From NCBI RefSeq assembly GCF_001904655.1, contig NZ_MRCC01000022.1, positions 1-61,282 on the forward strand: a DNA stretch of 61,282 nt, given 5' to 3'. The stretch comes from Chroogloeocystis siderophila 5.2 s.c.1. GTDB lineage: Bacteria; Cyanobacteriota; Cyanobacteriia; Cyanobacteriales; Chroococcidiopsidaceae. Of the stretch, positions 58,720-61,282 are shown piece after piece (position 1 is the first letter of the stretch; the number at the start of each line of letters is the position of its first letter). The translations under genes and the position numbers were made by a program. The notes beneath the pieces were generated by a model. It had not been told where the DNA came from, did not search any database, and saw only the letters and a program-made list of their open reading frames with translations.

Positions 58720-59160
58720 TTATGATTCCGGTAGTTGCTGACTGCCAATTACTTGCTTTTTCAACGATTGTAGTTCTTGTGATAACTCTTGGCGTTTGGA
58801 AGCTTGCAGTAAATAGCGGTTCACAAACCAAACTGAGTAACCAATCCCTACGAGTTCAAAAGTTGGTGCAAGTAGTGGAATATCATTGAGTGCATCTAAC
58901 ACAGCTAGAACTACCTTAACAGTAATAATAGCTGCCAGGATTAAACCGACAGTAATAATCGGCTGCTTGTACTCATTGAAAAATCTGCCAATATAATCAG
59001 GTAGTTGAGCGAGAAATTCAGAAATTTGCGAGCCAACACGCCGCCACTGTTCGTCTTGTGTAGAGGGTGGTAAAGTAGCTAGAGGTGCTGAATCTGAAAC
59101 CCCTATCGTTTCTGAAGAAGTAGGGTTTGCGTATTCCGGTGGTTGCACTTGTGATTCCAT
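58720..59160 (-). CDS. CAAD domain-containing thylakoid membrane protein
   Basis: This 146-residue protein has a disordered Pro/Ser-rich N-terminus of about 40 residues, an amphipathic segment (LPDYIGRFFNEYKQPI), and two transmembrane segments (about 67-92 and 98-120, ILAAIITVKVVLAVLDAL and LVGIGYSVWFVNRYLL). A charged tail follows. It is the CAAD domain known at the ends of some cyanobacterial aminoacyl-tRNA synthetases and as stand-alone curvature-type thylakoid proteins. I start at the ATG at 59160. A TTG at 59187 is possible. Confidence 0.85.
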   Translation of the reverse strand: MESQVQPPEYANPTSSETIGVSDSAPLATLPPSTQDEQWRRVGSQISEFLAQLPDYIGRFFNEYKQPIITVGLILAAIITVKVVLAVLDALNDIPLLAPTFELVGIGYSVWFVNRYLLQASKRQELSQELQSLKKQVIGSQQLPES

Positions 59161-59649
59161 AGTTTTAAGGTCGTTTTCCAATGTCAACTTTTACGAGTGT
59201 TTTCCGGTGATACTGTAAATGTGTAGCACCGCTATGTTTGGCACAGAAAAGTATTCTCGATTTCTTTTTACGATACTTGACTCACAAGTGTGCTTCATCA
59301 ACTCCAAGATAGAGAGGCGCAATTGTGAGAAAAGTCAGAAGACAGAATAATAAATCCTCCTTTTACGTATAAACACCTAAACTAAGATAGCTGATTTTAC
59401 TAATTTTTCAGCTTTAAATTTCTCTCTCTTACGCAATTTTTATGGAATTGCTGGAGTATAACTATTTTTGCTTAGTATATCACCTGATTTTTCTGTCAAT
59501 TAGGTGCGAGGATGCAATAGAAGCTATTTGCTACTAGCCAAGGTTAGAGATAATTTATAATAAGCGAACCACTCTTTCGTTGACTGTGTTAAATTTAACG
59601 CTCGCCTTGAGGTTAAACTATCAAACCAAGAGCCACAGTCACATAACAA
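59161..59649. other. intergenic region
   Basis: About 490 bp with no gene or clear signal. The base composition is AT-rich. Confidence 0.4.
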
Positions 59650-59745
59650 TCAGCCACCAGCAGCAAAAGTAGCCATAATCAAAACTGAAAGGAGAATACC
59701 AGGTGTAAGTAGCAATATCAGCATCAATAAGTCATGCGTATTCAT
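59650..59745 (-). CDS. 31-residue hydrophobic small protein, unknown
   Basis: This is a short minus-strand frame: MNTHDLLMLILLLTPGILLS, followed by VLIMATFAAGG and TGA. It is preceded by AAGGAGGCCAAA, a near-perfect Shine-Dalgarno with good spacing. It has one membrane helix from residue 6 to about 28 and a Gly end. It resembles small single-helix subunits of photosynthetic complexes but does not match PetL/M/N, PsbI/M/T/X or PsaM as I remember them. Low-complexity hydrophobic peptides can arise by chance, but the ribosome binding site argues for translation. Confidence 0.6.
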   Translation of the reverse strand: MNTHDLLMLILLLTPGILLSVLIMATFAAGG

Positions 59746-60018
59746 TTTGGCCTCCTTCTAGGACTTTAAACTCACTTTATTTACTGTCATCAAAAATGTA
59801 CTCACGCTTGTGGAGGATTGTGCTGTCATTGAGGAAGTACACGCTTAATCTTCTACAGCGTATCACTCATTAATTTACACAACTTGGCTGTTCCTGGAAG
59901 TTAGATAATCTGAAAAGATAACTTTCGACGATGACTTGACAGACGGGGACTTAGCAAGTGTAGTAAATAGAGCAAATTTACCTTTACTAACTCTAGCAGA
60001 TCGCTCGTAGTGAACAGT

Positions 60019-61203
60019 TCAAATTAAAGGTGAATTTAAACCTTTAAGTAGCGTCTGCGCGATCGCTTTACCTTGAACTAAGACGTTGAATCCACCAAGC
60101 CCGATAGGATCAAGTAGCTGATGCAAACTATCCCTTCGCTGTAGTAGCTTTTGCACTGATGGCGGTGATAGTGTCGCAAGTGCAGCAATGCGATTCCCTA
60201 ATCCCAAAGCCATCAAAAATAATCCTTGCTGCGTCAAGCCTACCGTTGTTAAACCACACAATTCACCCCATACTTGCAGCGCTGTAAAATCGACGTGCGC
60301 TGTAATATCTTGTTTTCCAACGTAAATGTAAGGATTATTATGGCGATGATGGCGATAGTAACATTGCAGTGTTCCTTGTCGAAATGGGTTGTAGTAGCGG
60401 CTAGCCGAATAGCCATAATCGATCGTTAACACGTAACCTCGCTGGAGTTTTGCTGCTACCGTTTTCAACCAATCTAAAGCTGCTAAATTGACTTCACTAC
60501 GATAACCTTCAGGATAAGCGGGAGAAGGTAACGCAATCTTGATTAAATCAAAGTAATCAAAAATCCTGGCTGTTGAAACTTCGCCTACAACTTCTGCAAA
60601 TGTCGCTTGGGGATCCGTGGTTTTCTGAGTTGTGACGTAAATTTCGCGTAATTGTCCGTTTTTGATAGTAATTTGATGTACAGGAAACGCGTCTACAAGT
60701 TCGTTAGAAAAGCAGCAGCCGACAATTGAGTTATCGGGAATTTCTGCAAGCGTTAGCCATTGAAGGCGATTGTGGTACTTTTGGAGTCGCTGTTGCTGTT
60801 CTTGAATTAATGTAGGCGATCGCTCAATAATGACATAATTAAGCGCTGCTAAAAAATCTGGATAGTGCCTTTCGAGATAGTTCAAGATATCCAACGCTAG
60901 AATACCTTGACCGGCGCCCATTTCTAGAAGCGTAAAAGGAATCGGTTTTTCTAAAATTTCCCAGATTTGCAGAAATTGTTCGGCGAGTAACTCGCCAAAA
61001 TCTGCGCCTAAATGCGGCGAGGTAAAAAAATCACCTTGCTTACCAAGTTTCGTGGCGTGAGTTGTATAGTAACCGTGCTGAGGATGATACAGCACTAAAT
61101 CCATATATTCCGCAAAAGTAATGCGCTGCTGCGGACTTTCTGCTATCCGCAGCGCGATCGCCTCACACAACGTCGGATGAGAATCACTAACCAGTTGCGT
61201 CAT
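60019..61203 (-). CDS. MidA/NDUFAF7-type SAM-dependent methyltransferase (DUF185)
   Basis: The 394-residue protein has the family start ITFAEYMDLVLYHPQHGYY, then GDFFTSPHLGADFGELLAEQ, a SAM-binding LLEMGAGQGILALDIL near 95, FSNELVDAFPV near 165 and the C-terminal LTIDYGYSA. In mitochondria the homologue methylates an arginine of a complex I subunit. It is coupled to ndhH here: the ndhH TGA (61203-61205) overlaps the ATG (61201-61203) by one base, so a role in NDH-1 assembly or modification is plausible. A TTG at 61206 is a less likely start. Confidence 0.9.
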   Translation of the reverse strand: MTQLVSDSHPTLCEAIALRIAESPQQRITFAEYMDLVLYHPQHGYYTTHATKLGKQGDFFTSPHLGADFGELLAEQFLQIWEILEKPIPFTLLEMGAGQGILALDILNYLERHYPDFLAALNYVIIERSPTLIQEQQQRLQKYHNRLQWLTLAEIPDNSIVGCCFSNELVDAFPVHQITIKNGQLREIYVTTQKTTDPQATFAEVVGEVSTARIFDYFDLIKIALPSPAYPEGYRSEVNLAALDWLKTVAAKLQRGYVLTIDYGYSASRYYNPFRQGTLQCYYRHHRHNNPYIYVGKQDITAHVDFTALQVWGELCGLTTVGLTQQGLFLMALGLGNRIAALATLSPPSVQKLLQRRDSLHQLLDPIGLGGFNVLVQGKAIAQTLLKGLNSPLI

Positions 61204-61282
61204 CAACGGTCTACAGAACCCATGATGATATCTACACTACCCAGGATCGTGACGATATCAGCAACCTTTACACCGCGTAACA
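61203..61282 (-). CDS. ndhH: NAD(P)H-quinone oxidoreductase subunit H, C-terminal fragment (cut by window edge)
   Basis: Only the last 25 residues are visible: LRGVKVADIVTILGSVDIIM, then GSVDR and a TGA. This is the conserved C-terminus of NdhH (the 49-kDa type subunit of the photosynthetic complex I). It directly precedes the MidA-type methyltransferase with a one-base overlap. The rest is outside the window. Confidence 0.9.
   Translation of the reverse strand, partial: LRGVKVADIVTILGSVDIIMGSVDR

Overview
The window is a piece of a cyanobacterial chromosome. This is shown by psb30 (photosystem II), a petH with a phycobilisome-linker domain fused to ferredoxin-NADP reductase, phosphoribulokinase, an ndhH fragment, SLH-domain porin-like proteins, a CAAD-domain protein, a DUF2808 protein and the very frequent palindrome GCGATCGC (HIP1). 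The species cannot be fixed from sequence alone. A Chroococcidiopsis/Gloeocapsopsis-like or heterocystous relative is plausible, but this is an impression only.

Layout. 1-3123 (minus): a nucleotide-sugar operon with rfbF-like glucose-1-phosphate cytidylyltransferase, an L-2-hydroxyglutarate oxidase family flavoprotein, a sugar-nucleotide epimerase and the first codons of an rfbC-type 3,5-epimerase. 3476-14445: housekeeping genes (clpB, SLH porin, glyoxalase I, eno, argC, ribBA, aldo/keto reductase, GNAT acetyltransferase). 14455-20163: an ABC-2 exporter whose two permeases and ATPase are separated by about 3.1 kb of decayed accessory DNA. That DNA holds a Uma2 nuclease with an internal stop, a PchR/AraC regulator fragment, an iron-siderophore binding-protein gene with an internal deletion, and an Rpn-nuclease tail. 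20342-30287: bioF, a glycine-zipper stress protein, two unusual histidine kinases around an ArsR-type regulator, murE, a glutaredoxin-like protein, cysH and an SbcD-like nuclease. 31026-36040: a translationally coupled hybrid histidine kinase and REC-PAS-GGDEF-EAL protein. 36078-46610: recJ, a wrecked maltose O-acetyltransferase gene, psb30, a YkgJ protein, two half-size GDT1-type cation/Mn exporters, membrane and secreted proteins and recN. 46897-61282: an ABC1 kinase, valS, a frameshifted GxxExxY gene, prk and petH (divergent), hom, an SLH protein, a CAAD protein, a 31-codon membrane ORF with a near-perfect ribosome binding site, a MidA-type methyltransferase and the ndhH end.

Points of most interest. 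(1) The two histidine kinases flanking the ArsR-type gene have complementary defects: one keeps the phospho-acceptor His but has lost the glycine boxes, and the other keeps a full ATP domain but has Gln in place of His. (2) The second kinase lies between 58-bp inverted repeats (53/58 identical). (3) Two GTA-N8-TAC sites lie upstream of petH, together with an internal start that would give a short FNR. (4) psb30 and a 31-aa ORF are easily missed small genes. (5) There are at least six broken genes, mostly of accessory type. Dispersed short palindromes and low-complexity intergenic repeats are common. I saw no CRISPR array, tRNA, rRNA or intact insertion sequence.
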